The position numbers were made by a program, and so were the translations under genes. A DNA stretch of 64,000 nt from Paracidovorax anthurii. Its GTDB lineage: Bacteria; Pseudomonadota; Gammaproteobacteria; Burkholderiales; Burkholderiaceae_C. Positions 11,342 to 19,782 of this stretch are shown piece after piece (the stretch's first letter is position 1; each line of letters starts with the position of its first letter). The notes under the pieces were generated by a model. That model did not search any database and was not told the DNA's origin. It saw only the letters and a list, made by a program, of their open reading frames with translations. The stretch is taken from positions 124,001 through 188,000 of the forward strand of contig NZ_QLTA01000001.1 of assembly GCF_003269065.1 (NCBI RefSeq), in the 5' to 3' direction.

Positions 11342-13558
11342 CTAATCGGCAGCGTGCAGCAGCCGGATGCCGGTGGCGCCCTCGCGCTCCAGCTGCGCCA
11401 CGAGGCCCAGCTCCCAGTCCAGGTACTCGCGGAAGCCCGCGTCGCGCAGCGACGGGTCGCGGTGCGCGTAGGGGCTGAACCAGTGGTCGTCGTCGCCGGT
11501 CAGCACGCCCTCGCCGCCCTGCGCCACCGGCAAGCCGGCGGCGACCCAGGCGGCGGTGCCGCCCGCGATGGCGCGCACGTCGCGGCCGGTGCGCGCGGCC
11601 AGCTCGGCGGCCACGGCGCGCGCCAATACGCCGTCGGGCGAAGCGAGCAGCACGGCCTGCGGCGCGGGCACCCCGTTCACGAACTCGGGCAGCCGGTCCG
11701 GCACCGCGAAGCGCGCGCCGGCGATGTGCTCGCGCTCGAACGCGGCACGGCGGTCCACGTCGAAGACGACGGCCTCGCCGGCGTCCAGCAGCGCGCGGGC
11801 CTGCCCGGGCGACACCGTGGGCGCCGCAGGGTGCGAGGCCAGCACACGCACCGGCTCGGGGCCCGTGACCCACGCGGCCAGCGCGGGCGGGCGGTGCACC
11901 AACACCTCCCAGCCGCCCAGCTGCGCCAGCCATGCGCCGGTGGTGAGCGCGCGCACGCCGTCCCAGTCGGCCAGCACGATGCGCGCGCCGCGCGTGCCCG
12001 CGTATTCGTCCGTGGCCTGAACGAGCTGGCCGCCGGGCGCCCAGCGCCAGCCCTCCAGGTGGCCGGCCTCGTACTCCTCGCGGGTGCGCACGTCGAAGCG
12101 GTAGAGCGTGCGCTCGGCACCATCCGCCTCCAGCCGTGCCAGCGCGGCGGCGTCGATGCGCCGCACGCCCGCGCGCCGCGCCACGGCCTCGGCGCGCTCG
12201 CGCGCGGCTGGCAGCGTGGCGGGCGATGGCTCGGGCAGCGCGGCACCCCGGCCGTGGGCCAGCGCGCGGCCCGTGAGCAGCCAGTCCATGGTGCCGTTGC
12301 GCAGCGACACCACGCGGTTCGGGATGCCCGCGTCGATCAGCGTCTGCGCGCCCACGATGCTGCGCGTGCGGCCCGCGCAGTTCACCACCACCAGCGTCGC
12401 GGGGTCGGGCGCCACCTCGCCGATGCGGTAGACCAGCTCGGCGCCCGGCAGGCTGTGCGCGAAGGGCAGGCTGAAGGCGGCGAACTCCTCGGGCGTGCGG
12501 CTGTCCACCACCACCAGGTCGTCGCCGCGCTCCACGCGCTCGTACAACTCGTCGGCAGTGATCCAGGGCGTGTGCTTCTCGTGCTCGATCACCTCGCCGA
12601 ACGCCTTGCCCGGCACGTTGGTGCCGCTGAAGACCTCGTGGCCCGCGGCCGCCCAGCCCTCGGTGCCGCCGGCCAGCACCGACACGTTGCGCCAGCCCAG
12701 CCGCGAGAGCCTGGCGGCGGCCTCATGCGCGAGCGTGCCGTCGCCGTCCACCAGCACGGTGCGCGTGCCGCGGCGCGGCACGAGCCGGTCGATGAGCAGC
12801 TCCAGCCGCCACGCCGGCGCGGAGACCGCGAACAGCAGGTGGCGGTGCGCGAACACGCCGGTCTCGCGCACGTCGAGCACGGCGATCTCGTCGCCGTCGG
12901 CCAGCGCGGCCTTCAGGGCCTGCGGCGTGATCAGCGCATGGCGGATGGATTTCGGCGGCCCGAAGGTGCGGTAGCTGCCGCCCCCGGGGCCCTCGAACGC
13001 CACGCGCCCGGGCAGGCGGTCCAGCCCCCGGCCGTAGAAGTGCAGGTGCAGGCCGGGTTCGTCGCCCACCAGCTCGATGGTGTGCACGTCGGCGGGCGAG
13101 AGCGCCACCGACACGCCGGGCACCACGTCCACCGTGCGCTCGGCGGCGAGGGCGTCGCGCGCCGGGTCGGCCGTCTTCCCGCGCCGGTAGAACACGTTGC
13201 GCTCGTTGCCCTGGATGCCGGCGATCAGCGCCCAGGTGGTGTGGTCGTGCGGCGGCTGGGCCTTGCCCGGCAGGCCGGCGGACACATAGAGCGCGTACTG
13301 GCCGCCGGGCTCCTCGCTCAGGCGGTACACCTGCGCGGGGTTGTCGAGCGACACGGGGAAGTGCTCCGGCGGAAACAGCTCGCGCCGCAGCCCCAGCGCC
13401 TCCAGCGCGGCGGCCACGCCGCGCAGTTGCTCAGGGGTGGCGCCCTCGGGGTCCGGCGCGAGGCGGCGGGCGGTGGCGATGAAGGCGGCGACGGCGGCGG
13501 CGCGGCGGCTGGCGACGTCGCTGCCGGAGAAGTCCAGGGAGAGGTGGGTCTGGGTCAT
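11342..13558 (-). CDS. Fusion of a cysteine-dioxygenase-like cupin with four rhodanese domains
   Basis: 738 residues. Residues 1-190 form a cupin resembling cysteine dioxygenase: the metal site candidates are His104 and His106 in PPHDHTTW and a later His near 159 in ADVHTIE. Four rhodanese domains follow, at about residues 205-310, 325-435, 465-570 and 583-682. Only the second keeps the catalytic Cys loop (NCAGRTRS, Cys near 395). The equivalent loops of the others read VDGDGTLAH, ADWDGVRAL and ASPDGVLAR, so they should be inactive. The plan suggests oxidation of a thiol followed by sulfur transfer. It may be cotranscribed with the peptidase pair downstream and diverges from the Bug gene. Confidence 0.85.
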   Translation of the reverse strand: MTQTHLSLDFSGSDVASRRAAAVAAFIATARRLAPDPEGATPEQLRGVAAALEALGLRRELFPPEHFPVSLDNPAQVYRLSEEPGGQYALYVSAGLPGKAQPPHDHTTWALIAGIQGNERNVFYRRGKTADPARDALAAERTVDVVPGVSVALSPADVHTIELVGDEPGLHLHFYGRGLDRLPGRVAFEGPGGGSYRTFGPPKSIRHALITPQALKAALADGDEIAVLDVRETGVFAHRHLLFAVSAPAWRLELLIDRLVPRRGTRTVLVDGDGTLAHEAAARLSRLGWRNVSVLAGGTEGWAAAGHEVFSGTNVPGKAFGEVIEHEKHTPWITADELYERVERGDDLVVVDSRTPEEFAAFSLPFAHSLPGAELVYRIGEVAPDPATLVVVNCAGRTRSIVGAQTLIDAGIPNRVVSLRNGTMDWLLTGRALAHGRGAALPEPSPATLPAARERAEAVARRAGVRRIDAAALARLEADGAERTLYRFDVRTREEYEAGHLEGWRWAPGGQLVQATDEYAGTRGARIVLADWDGVRALTTGAWLAQLGGWEVLVHRPPALAAWVTGPEPVRVLASHPAAPTVSPGQARALLDAGEAVVFDVDRRAAFEREHIAGARFAVPDRLPEFVNGVPAPQAVLLASPDGVLARAVAAELAARTGRDVRAIAGGTAAWVAAGLPVAQGGEGVLTGDDDHWFSPYAHRDPSLRDAGFREYLDWELGLVAQLEREGATGIRLLHAAD

Positions 13559-13749
13559 GGCGGAAAGGCGCGGGCGCGGGAAATGGGAGAGCGGCCACCG
13601 TATGCCGCCCGCGCGGCGGCGCCAACGACCGAATGCGCCTATGGATATGCGCCGCGCCGGGGCCGACGATCGATATGCGGCTTCCTTCGTTCACGCCGCG
13701 CGCGGCCGTCCCTAGATTGGCATCCTCCTCCACGCCCGCCCCCACCGCC

Positions 13750-14766
13750 ATGACCGCGAAACGGCGCCCGACGCGCACCCTGACCTTCTTCCTCCTGGCC
13801 CTGGCCGCGCTGGCGGCCACCACGCTGCACACCGCCGCGCTGCATGCCGCGCCGGACACCGAGGCCACCTTCCCCTCCCGGCCGGTGCGCATCGTCGTGC
13901 CGGTGGCCGCCGGCGGCAGCGCCGACAAGCTCACGCGCACGCTGGCCGACAAGCTCGCCGCGCGGTGGGGCCAGAGCGTGATCGTGGAGAACGTGGCCGG
14001 CGCGAGCGGCACCATCGGCGCAGGCCGCGTGGCCAAGGCCGCGCCCGACGGCCACACGCTGCTGCAGCAGGGCGAGGGCATCACGCTCAACGGCCTCCTG
14101 TTCCGTACCCTGCCCTACGACACGCAAAAGAGCTTCACCCCCATCATCAAGGCCGTGGTGAATCCGCAGATCCTGGTGGTGCATCCCGGCACCGGCATCC
14201 ACAGTCTGGCCGACTACGTGGCCCGCGCCAGGGCCCGGCCCGAGAGCATCAGCCTGGGGCTGCCGGGCAACGGCGGCATCGCCCACGTGGCGCACGAAAT
14301 CCTGTCGCAGGAGACGGGCGCCAGGGTCAACTACATCCCCTACCCCGGCGGCGGCCCGGCCACGGTCGACGTGCTCGCGGGCCACACCGACGCCACGCTC
14401 ATCACCCTGGCCGCCGTCACCGACCACGTGCGCGCCGGCAAGCTGCGCGCCCTGGCCGTGACCACGGCCTACCGCTCCCCCGCCCTGCCCGACGTGCCCA
14501 CGGTGGCCGAGGCCGGCGGCCCGCGCGGCTACGCGGTGGAGAGCTGGCAGGGCTACTTCGCCCCCGCCGGCACGCCCCCCGCCATCGTGCGCAAGATCAA
14601 CCGCGACCTGCAGGCGGTGCTGCAGGCGCCCGACGTGCGCGCCCAGCTGGAGGCCCAGGGCTTCAAGGTGGCGGGCGGCACGCCGGAAGACCTCGCCCGG
14701 AGCCTGCGGGCCGAGCAGCCGCGCTACGCCAGGGCGATCGAGACCGCCGGCCTGGCGCTGCGCTGA
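13750..14766 (+). CDS. Bug family tripartite tricarboxylate transporter substrate-binding protein
   Basis: 338 residues. A signal peptide (basic MTAKRRPTRT, then FFLLALAALAATTLHTAALHA) is followed by the family opening FPSRPVRIVVPVAAGGSADK and the motif VIVENVAGASGTIGA. The start at 13750 is chosen for the signal peptide. Bug proteins bind carboxylates or aromatic acids in the periplasm and are greatly expanded in Burkholderiales; most act without an adjacent TctA/TctB pair, as here. It diverges from the rhodanese fusion gene (about 190 bp apart) and converges on a LysR gene. Ligand unknown. Confidence 0.9.
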   Translation: MTAKRRPTRTLTFFLLALAALAATTLHTAALHAAPDTEATFPSRPVRIVVPVAAGGSADKLTRTLADKLAARWGQSVIVENVAGASGTIGAGRVAKAAPDGHTLLQQGEGITLNGLLFRTLPYDTQKSFTPIIKAVVNPQILVVHPGTGIHSLADYVARARARPESISLGLPGNGGIAHVAHEILSQETGARVNYIPYPGGGPATVDVLAGHTDATLITLAAVTDHVRAGKLRALAVTTAYRSPALPDVPTVAEAGGPRGYAVESWQGYFAPAGTPPAIVRKINRDLQAVLQAPDVRAQLEAQGFKVAGGTPEDLARSLRAEQPRYARAIETAGLALR

Positions 14767-14804
14767 GGCCCGCAGGCACGGCCGGCGGAATGCGCGGCCG
14801 CCGG

Positions 14805-15713
14805 CTACGGCGCACCGCGCGGCGGCCCCGCCCCACCCAGGCGCTCGGCCAGGAAATCGATGAAGCTGCGCAGCTTGGGCGGCATGTGCCGGCGGCTGGC
14901 ATAGACGGCGAACAGCGTGCCCGCGAAATCGGCAGCGCCCGGCAGCTTCACCAGCCGGCCGCTCGCCAGATCGCCCTCGACCAGCCAGTCCGGCAGGAAG
15001 GCCGCGCCCATGCCGGCGATCACGGCGTGGTAGCTCAGCGTGGAGTCGCTCGACTTCATCACCGTGTCGATGGGCTGGCGCAGGCCGTCCTGCAGCATGC
15101 CCCGGAAGCGCTCGAACGGCACGTAGTTGGGCACGACCACCGGAATCGGCGGGGGCGCGCCGAGCGGCCCGCCGCCGGGCAAAGGCAGCGCCCCGGGGGC
15201 CGCGACCAGGTGGAACGCCACCGGGCACAGCGGGCGCGCGATCAGTTGGGGCGCGGGCTCGGCGGTCATTCGCAGCGCCACGTCGAAACCCTCCGAGACG
15301 ATGTCCACCATGTGGTTGTCGAGGTGCAGGTCCAGCCGCACCTCGGGGAAGGCCCGGCGGTACGCCGCCAGGAGGCCGGCGAAGCGCGGCGTGGCGCACC
15401 AGACCGGGGCGCTGATGCGCAGCTCGCCGCGCGGCCGGTCCTGGCCCTGGCCCGCCATGGCCGCCGCCGCGTCCAGCAGCTCCAGCGCCTGCCGGCCCTG
15501 CGCGCAGAACGCCGTGCCGGCTTCCGTCAGGCTCATGCTGCGGCTGGTGCGGTGCAGCAGGCGGGCACCCAGCACGCGCTCCAGCCGCGCGATGTGCTTG
15601 CTCACCATGGGCGGCGCCATGCCGAGGCGGTCGGCGGCCGCGCTGAAGCTGCCGGCCTCGACGATCGCCAGGAAGACGCGCAGGCCGGTGAGTTCCAGTC
15701 CGGAGGGCTCCAT
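14805..15713 (-). CDS. LysR family transcriptional regulator (next to DoxX/dioxygenase genes)
   Basis: 302 residues. The N-terminal winged helix (FLAIVEAGSFSAAADRLGMA, then VSKHIARLERVLGARLLHR) and the RSMSLTEAG linker are typical, followed by a periplasmic-binding-like effector domain. The ATG at 15713 has GAGGAAACC just upstream; a second in-frame ATG at 15740 would add nine residues without a good ribosome site. It diverges from the DoxX-like gene at 15825 and probably controls it and the dioxygenase behind it. Two near-identical operator-like elements lie between the genes. Confidence 0.9.
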   Translation of the reverse strand: MEPSGLELTGLRVFLAIVEAGSFSAAADRLGMAPPMVSKHIARLERVLGARLLHRTSRSMSLTEAGTAFCAQGRQALELLDAAAAMAGQGQDRPRGELRISAPVWCATPRFAGLLAAYRRAFPEVRLDLHLDNHMVDIVSEGFDVALRMTAEPAPQLIARPLCPVAFHLVAAPGALPLPGGGPLGAPPPIPVVVPNYVPFERFRGMLQDGLRQPIDTVMKSSDSTLSYHAVIAGMGAAFLPDWLVEGDLASGRLVKLPGAADFAGTLFAVYASRRHMPPKLRSFIDFLAERLGGAGPPRGAP

Positions 15714-15715
15714 GG

Positions 15716-15773
15716 TTTCCTCAAAAGGAATTAAATCCATCACTTTAACGCCATCGATTTCCCCAAAAGGAAA
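15716..15773. promoter_or_regulatory. Paired operator-like repeats between LysR and DoxX genes
   Basis: TTTCCTCAAAAGGAAT (15716-15731) and TTTCCCCAAAAGGAAA (15758-15773) match at 14 of 16 positions. Each is itself a dyad (TTTCC...GGAAA). Their starts are 42 bp apart, four helical turns, so proteins bound to both would face the same side of the DNA. This fits the RBS/ABS site pair of a LysR tetramer. The first copy touches the LysR start codon, suggesting autoregulation. Confidence 0.65.
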
Positions 15774-15824
15774 CCTTAACCTTCCCTCCGTCGCCACCCG
15801 CCGTGGCCTTCCAGGAGCCCTGCC

Positions 15825-16262
15825 ATGACCACCGCCCCGCATTCCCCCGCTTCCGCCGTGCCGGCGGGCACGCCGCTGCGCGCCGGCCTCTGGGTCGCCC
15901 AGTGCCTCGTCGCCTTCGTGTTCTGCGCCTCCGGCTTCATGAAGCTGACCACGCCCATCCCCGAGCTGAGCGCGATGATGCCCTGGACCGGGCAGCACCC
16001 GGCCGCCTTCGTGCGGGCGATCGGGCTGATCGATCTGGCCGGCGGCCTGGGCATCCTGCTGCCCGCGCTCACGCGCATCCTGCCCCGGCTGACGGTATGG
16101 GCGGCGCTGGGCTGCGTGGTGCTGCAGGTGTTCGCCATCGTCTTCCACCTGAGCCGCGGCGAGGCCATGGCGCTGCCGCTGAACTTCGTCCTGCTGCCGC
16201 TGTGCGCCTTCGTGCTGTGGGGCCGCGCCCGGCGGGCACCGATCCGCCCCCGCGGCGCCTGA
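15825..16262 (+). CDS. DoxX-like membrane protein
   Basis: 145 residues with four predicted membrane helices: about 22-40 (VAQCLVAFVFCASGFMKLT), 63-85, 88-108 and 113-133. The first helix with GxMKLT and the GLIDLAGGLGILLP segment are typical of the DoxX/DoxX-like family (the family name comes from an archaeal thiosulfate:quinone oxidoreductase subunit; bacterial members have varied or unknown roles). It is the first gene of a likely two-gene operon with the extradiol dioxygenase 31 bp downstream, under the divergent LysR gene. Confidence 0.82.
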   Translation: MTTAPHSPASAVPAGTPLRAGLWVAQCLVAFVFCASGFMKLTTPIPELSAMMPWTGQHPAAFVRAIGLIDLAGGLGILLPALTRILPRLTVWAALGCVVLQVFAIVFHLSRGEAMALPLNFVLLPLCAFVLWGRARRAPIRPRGA

Positions 16263-16293
16263 CGCCACCGCCCGGCACCTGCCCTCCATCGCC

Positions 16294-17115
16294 ATGCCCC
16301 ACCCATCCGCCCCCCTTCTGCCCACCTACTTCCTGTCGCACGGCGGCGGCCCCTGGCCCTACGTGCCGGAGATGCGCCGCGCCATGCAGGTGCTGGAGCA
16401 GTCGCTGCAGGACATCCCGCGCCAGATCGGCACCCGCCCCGAGGCCGTGCTGGTGGTCTCCGGCCACTGGGAGGACGAGGCCTTCGCCGTGATGGCCAGC
16501 CCCCGGCCTCCGATGGTGTACGACTACTACGGCTTTCCGCCCCACACCTACGAAGTGCGCTACCCGGCTCCGGGCGCGCCGGCCCTGGCCGGGCGCATCG
16601 CGGCGCTCATCGCGGCGGCCGGACTGCCGACCCGGCTCGACGCCGAACGCGGCTTCGACCACGGCACCTTCGCGCCCCTGCAGGTGATGTACCCGGCCGC
16701 CGACGTGCCCGTGATCCAGGTCTCGCTGCAGCGCGACCTCGACCCGGCGCAGCACCTGGCGCTCGGCCGCGCGCTGGCGCCGCTGCGCGGCGAGGGCGTG
16801 CTCATCGTCGGCAGCGGGCTGAGCTACCACAACCTGCGCCGCTTCGGCGAGGCCGGGCGCGCGCCCTCGGCGGCCTTCGACCAATGGCTGCAGGACACGC
16901 TGGTCCACGGCGATGCGGCCGGGCGGGCCGCGCGGCTCATGGCCTGGGACAGCGCGCCGGCGGCGCGGCTCGCCCATCCGCGCGAGGACCACCTGGTCCC
17001 GCTGATGGTCGCGGCCGGCGCCGCCGAGTCCGAGCCGGCCCGGTGCGTCTACCACGAGGAAGGCATCTTCGGCGGCGTGACGGCTTCGAGCTTCCGCTTC
17101 GGCCCGGGCCTGTGA
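16294..17115 (+). CDS. DODA-type (class III, LigB-like) extradiol dioxygenase family protein
   Basis: 273 residues, the length of YgiD/DODA proteins. Conserved features are LPTYFLSHGGGPW near residue 10 (first metal His), VVSGHWE near 55, FDHGTFAPLQVMYP near 122 and VGSGLSYHNLR near 173, which together give the non-haem iron or zinc site and the catalytic His of the LigB superfamily. Family members cleave catecholic rings such as DOPA; the real substrate is not evident. It follows a DoxX-like gene and shares its LysR-controlled promoter. Confidence 0.85.
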   Translation: MPHPSAPLLPTYFLSHGGGPWPYVPEMRRAMQVLEQSLQDIPRQIGTRPEAVLVVSGHWEDEAFAVMASPRPPMVYDYYGFPPHTYEVRYPAPGAPALAGRIAALIAAAGLPTRLDAERGFDHGTFAPLQVMYPAADVPVIQVSLQRDLDPAQHLALGRALAPLRGEGVLIVGSGLSYHNLRRFGEAGRAPSAAFDQWLQDTLVHGDAAGRAARLMAWDSAPAARLAHPREDHLVPLMVAAGAAESEPARCVYHEEGIFGGVTASSFRFGPGL

Positions 17116-17133
17116 ACGGGCCCCGGGCGCCCG

Positions 17134-17610
17134 TCAGCCCGGCACGCCCACCGCCTGCGCCGATGCGGGCAGCCCGAACACCCGGTCGAACGCCCAGTTG
17201 AAGACGAAGGTGTAGCCCAGGAAGAACAGCAGCAGGCCCAGGTCCATCAGCAGGGCCTCCCAGAGCCCCACGCCGAACCACCACGCCAGCACCGGCACCA
17301 GGATGAACGCGAGCCCGCCCTCGAAGCCGATGGCGTGGGCCACGCGCCGCGCGGTGCTGCGCCCGCGCACCGGCTGGCGCGCCTCCCAGCGCTCGAAGGC
17401 CCAGTTGAAGGCCACGTTCCACACGATGGCGATGCCCGAGGCGATGGCGGCCACCGCGCCCGAATGGCCGGCGCCCTGGCCCGTGGCCAGCGCCAGCCCC
17501 AGAGTGGCCACGGCGATGGCGATCAACTCGTAGAGCGCCACGTAGAGCACGCGGCGCGCGGGGCCCTGCAGGCCGGCGGGACGGGGAGAGAGGGAGGAGG
17601 ATTGCGACAT
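17134..17610 (-). CDS. PACE family multidrug/biocide efflux transporter
   Basis: 158 residues with four membrane helices arranged as two repeats of the bacterial transmembrane pair domain. ARRVLYVALYELIAIAVATLGLAL and IVWNVAFNWAFERWEAR in the first half are echoed by IGFEGGLAFILVPVLAWWFGVG and LGYTFVFNWAFDRVFG in the second. The Glu in the first helix (YELIAI) corresponds to the acidic residue essential for proton coupling in AceI. PACE pumps export chlorhexidine, proflavine and diamines such as cadaverine. The divergent LysR neighbour matches the AceI/AceR arrangement. Start at 17610 has GGAGGATTG upstream. Confidence 0.9.
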   Translation of the reverse strand: MSQSSSLSPRPAGLQGPARRVLYVALYELIAIAVATLGLALATGQGAGHSGAVAAIASGIAIVWNVAFNWAFERWEARQPVRGRSTARRVAHAIGFEGGLAFILVPVLAWWFGVGLWEALLMDLGLLLFFLGYTFVFNWAFDRVFGLPASAQAVGVPG

Positions 17611-17617
17611 GGACCGC

Positions 17618-17652
17618 ACTTTATGTGCGCACCGCTGATATATAAAGTCAGC
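17618..17652. promoter_or_regulatory. Operator dyads in the PACE/LysR divergent promoter
   Basis: ACTTTAT (17618-17624) and ATAAAGT (17642-17648) form a perfect inverted repeat with a 17-base spacer. A second dyad, GCTGA-N9-TCAGC (17634-17652), overlaps it and encloses the AT-rich TATATAAAG. Both lie in the 71-bp gap between two divergent starts, so they are candidate LysR sites controlling both directions. Confidence 0.55.
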
Positions 17653-17681
17653 TTGTTTCAGTTTTTCTGACAGGTTGGCGC

Positions 17682-18596
17682 ATGGCCTTTTCTTCCGACA
17701 GCGTGCAGGTGTTCCTGGCCGTGCTGGACCACGGCTCGTTCTCGGCGGCGGCGCGGGCGCTGTCGCGCGTGCCCTCGGCCGTGAGCATGACCATCGCCCA
17801 CCTGGAGGCCGAGCTGGCCGTGCAGCTCTTCGACCGCGCCGGGCGCGAGCCGCGCCCCACGGCGGCCGCGCGCGCGCTGGAGCCGCAGGCACGGCTGCTG
17901 GCGGCGCAGTTGCGGCAGCTGAACGCGCAGGCGCTCGCCCTCACCCAGGGGCTGGAGGAGCGCCTCACGCTCGCCATCGCCCCCGAGTTGCTGGCCGGCC
18001 CCTGGAGCGGGCCGCTGGCGGCGCTGGCCGAGGAACACCCCCTGCTGCAGGTGGAGGTGCTGGCCGCGCCCCAGGCCGATGCGCTCGCGCTGCTGCACGC
18101 GGGGCGCGCGCAGCTGGCGCTGGTGTTCGAGCGCCCCAGCCTGGACGGCCGCGAGGGCTTCCAGGAAGTGGGCAGCGAAACCCTGGTCGCCGTGATGGCG
18201 CCCCACCACCCCGTGCTGGCCGCCGCGCGCGCGGCCGGCGGCGACCGCGCGCTGCTGCGCGAGGAGCACCTGACCACCACCCGCCAGATCGTGGTCGCCA
18301 GCCGCGACCTGGCGCAGACCGACCCGCGCCTCGTGTTCGCGCGCCACCACTGGCGCACCGACAGCCACCTGGCCGCGCTGGGCCTGATCGAGGCCGGCCT
18401 GGGCTGGGGCTGGCAGCCCCGGGCGCTGGCCGAGCCGCGCATCGCCGCCGGAACGCTGGTGGAGATGCCCTTCGAGAACCTCAGCAACGGCGTGGCGCTG
18501 TGGGTGGACGTGGTGTGGTCCAAGGAGCGGCCGCTGGGCCTGGGCGCGCGGCGCTTCGTGGCGCTGATCGAGCGGCAGGGCGGGCGGGGCACTTGA
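17682..18596 (+). CDS. LysR family regulator of the PACE efflux gene
   Basis: 304 residues. The winged-helix region opens VQVFLAVLDHGSFSAAARALSR and continues VSMTIAHLEAELAVQLFDRAGR; the effector domain runs from about residue 92 to the end. It is divergently paired with the PACE transporter, with 71 bp and two dyads between them. By analogy with AceR of Acinetobacter it may activate the pump in response to a cationic compound or polyamine; the ligand itself is inference. The gene is followed by the lower-GC island that starts near 18.65 kb. Confidence 0.88.
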   Translation: MAFSSDSVQVFLAVLDHGSFSAAARALSRVPSAVSMTIAHLEAELAVQLFDRAGREPRPTAAARALEPQARLLAAQLRQLNAQALALTQGLEERLTLAIAPELLAGPWSGPLAALAEEHPLLQVEVLAAPQADALALLHAGRAQLALVFERPSLDGREGFQEVGSETLVAVMAPHHPVLAAARAAGGDRALLREEHLTTTRQIVVASRDLAQTDPRLVFARHHWRTDSHLAALGLIEAGLGWGWQPRALAEPRIAAGTLVEMPFENLSNGVALWVDVVWSKERPLGLGARRFVALIERQGGRGT

Positions 18597-18804
18597 GAGT
18601 GCGGCCGGGAAGGAGGCGCGGGGCCTTGCGGCATCGCGCACCGGGAAGCCCCCGTACCGCGGCCGGTTGCCGGTGATTTCTCAGATGAAAGTTAAATTAA
18701 TTTCAATCAATAGTTAAACACTGCTTTGCCTTCCCACGGCCCGTGCGCCGCGACCCGCCGTTAGCATCCGTCCCGACAAAAACGCTATCGACAAGGGGGA
18801 ATCG

Positions 18805-19740
18805 ATGGGTGCGGAACTCGCTGCCACATTCTTCAATATGGGGTACGCCCAGACCGTGGCCCAGTCCATGGACAAGAACCAGGTGGACGTCCTGGTGCTC
18901 ACCCAGGGACAGTACATGGGCATCCTGCAGGACAAGGCGAGGAACAACCCCGCGCTGGAATTCAGCCTGCGCAAGATGCTTGCCCATTCGACCTTCGGCC
19001 AGTACTGGCAAAAGACATTCAGCCCCCATGCCGGCGAACCCTGGGTCGGCCCGGTGGCGCAGGGCGCCAACGACGCCATCGCCATCACTAGGACGCTGAA
19101 CGCCATCGGCATGGCAGGGATCACGAGCTACGTGAAGACCACGGCGACCGGCACCTACATCATCATCAAGGGCTACTCGGCCCAGCGCAGCGGCGCCTTG
19201 CAGGGAACGCGCTACCTCGCCACCCATCCCAAGATGCTCAAGCTCGGCCTGGGCATGAAGAGCCTGCAGGGCATCGCCAAGGGCGGGTTCACCCTGGGTG
19301 TCGTGGTGTCCACGGGGATCGAGTTGATGGACTTCATGTTCAACAACGAGAAGACCATGTATGACCTGGTGGGCGGGATCGGGGTGGAGGCGGTGAAGGG
19401 AGGATTGGGCGCCCTGGTGGCCTACGGGGCAGCTGCCATGGTCGGGTCCATTACGGCAGTCGCCGTCCTGCCGCTGGTCGTCATGGCAGTTGTCGCGGTG
19501 GGCGTGGGCATCGGATTGAACCAACTGGATACCCACCACGCCATCAAGAGCAAGGTGATTGCCGGCATCAAGATGCTGCCGGAGCACACGGCCCAGGGCC
19601 TCTACTACATCGACACCAAGGCCCAGTCCTGGCAGGATGATTTGCGCAACACCGTCGAGCAGAAGAAAGTGGAGATGGGACGTGCGATCGACCAGGGTGT
19701 CAAAGACTGGCTCTGCCGCATCCGTTGCGTCCGCTACTGA
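18805..19740 (+). CDS. Putative membrane-acting (pore-forming type) bacterial toxin
   Basis: 311 residues, no signal peptide. Residues 1-130 are soluble. The middle and C-terminal part contains long glycine/alanine-rich hydrophobic stretches: about 165-181 (GIAKGGFTLGVVVSTGI) and 192-235 (VGGIGVEAVKGGLGALVAY, then VGSITAVAVLPLVVMAVVA). The ending GVGIGLNQLDTHHAIKSKV is followed by an amphipathic tail. Hydrophobic hairpins of this kind next to soluble domains are seen in colicin-like and type VI membrane toxins. The next gene is a small polytopic membrane protein, the classic immunity position. No VgrG, PAAR or Rhs gene is in the window, so the delivery route is unknown. AAGGGGGA precedes the ATG. 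Confidence 0.5.
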   Translation: MGAELAATFFNMGYAQTVAQSMDKNQVDVLVLTQGQYMGILQDKARNNPALEFSLRKMLAHSTFGQYWQKTFSPHAGEPWVGPVAQGANDAIAITRTLNAIGMAGITSYVKTTATGTYIIIKGYSAQRSGALQGTRYLATHPKMLKLGLGMKSLQGIAKGGFTLGVVVSTGIELMDFMFNNEKTMYDLVGGIGVEAVKGGLGALVAYGAAAMVGSITAVAVLPLVVMAVVAVGVGIGLNQLDTHHAIKSKVIAGIKMLPEHTAQGLYYIDTKAQSWQDDLRNTVEQKKVEMGRAIDQGVKDWLCRIRCVRY

Positions 19741-19782
19741 TCCAGTCAACCGTCCATATCCGAGCGGAGTCCCACCCATCCT

